A stretch of 21,752 bases of DNA from Lachnospiraceae bacterium (GTDB lineage Bacteria > Bacillota > Clostridia > Lachnospirales > Lachnospiraceae), in contig VSND01000006.1 in NCBI GenBank assembly GCA_009774145.1, positions 102,052-123,803 of the forward strand, given 5' to 3'. A program made the translations under genes and the position numbers. The notes under the pieces are model-generated. The model worked only from the letters and a program-made list of their open reading frames with translations. It searched no databases and was not told where the DNA came from. Shown piece after piece: positions 21,658 through 21,752 of this stretch. Numbering within the stretch: position 1 is the first letter of the stretch; each line of letters begins with the position of its first letter.

Positions 21658-21752
21658 CAGATCAGATGTACAAATACACGGCAAACGCAAGCTTTTCCCT
21701 TCTCAAGTGGCATTAATTCGGCACTATGATTCAATACCTGTATTCAGTCCTT

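Noticed and set aside
1..21752. CRISPR arrays, tRNA or rRNA genes, insertion sequences, integrase sites.
   Set aside because: No regularly spaced repeats, cloverleaf sequences, transposase frames or flanking direct repeats were recognised.

Overview
The window looks like a chromosomal segment of a Firmicute, most likely a gut Lachnospiraceae (Clostridia). This rests on the HPr-like protein beside whiA and rapZ, a SpoIID-like protein fused to a peptidoglycan-binding domain, AGGAGG-type ribosome binding sites, many lipobox lipoproteins, moderate GC content and a cobalamin riboswitch. Every convincing gene lies on the minus strand, so the text below runs from high to low coordinates. No tRNA, rRNA, CRISPR array or insertion sequence was found.

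Region A (21752 to 15256) is a cobalamin-riboswitch-controlled metal or tetrapyrrole acquisition locus. A good promoter (21629-21657) leads into a cobalamin riboswitch (about 21612-21437) and an intrinsic terminator (21309-21270). Then come an exported, lipid-anchored CbiK-type cobaltochelatase, a second lipoprotein with a NEAT-like or iron-transport-associated domain, a hairpin, a membrane-anchored NEAT-like protein, and a complete FecBCD-type importer: binding lipoprotein, permease, and an ATPase with an extra C-terminal domain. The last four genes overlap or nearly abut. The locus ends in a strong terminator (15265-15289) and a perfect 11-bp dyad. The likely task is capture and import of a cobalt- or iron-tetrapyrrole or corrinoid, repressed when cobalamin is plentiful. 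The extracellular chelatase is the most unusual part.

Region B (15127 to 11528) holds a MATE transporter remnant lacking its N-terminal third. It is followed by a dCache-type methyl-accepting chemotaxis protein whose stop codon overlaps the start of an FMN-binding-domain lipoprotein (ATGA).

Region C (11527 to 11220) is a 308-base gene-free stretch with three hairpins and the uvrA promoter. The tip of the terminator hairpin is also a close match to the Gram-positive LexA (SOS) operator.

Region D (11219 to 63) is a housekeeping cluster: uvrA, murB, rapZ, whiA, a Crh-like HPr with Glu at position 15, a SAM methyltransferase, hslO (Hsp33), nadE, and the SpoIID-like/peptidoglycan-binding protein. 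The rapZ-whiA-crh order matches the Bacillus yvcJ-yvcL-crh block but lacks yvcK.
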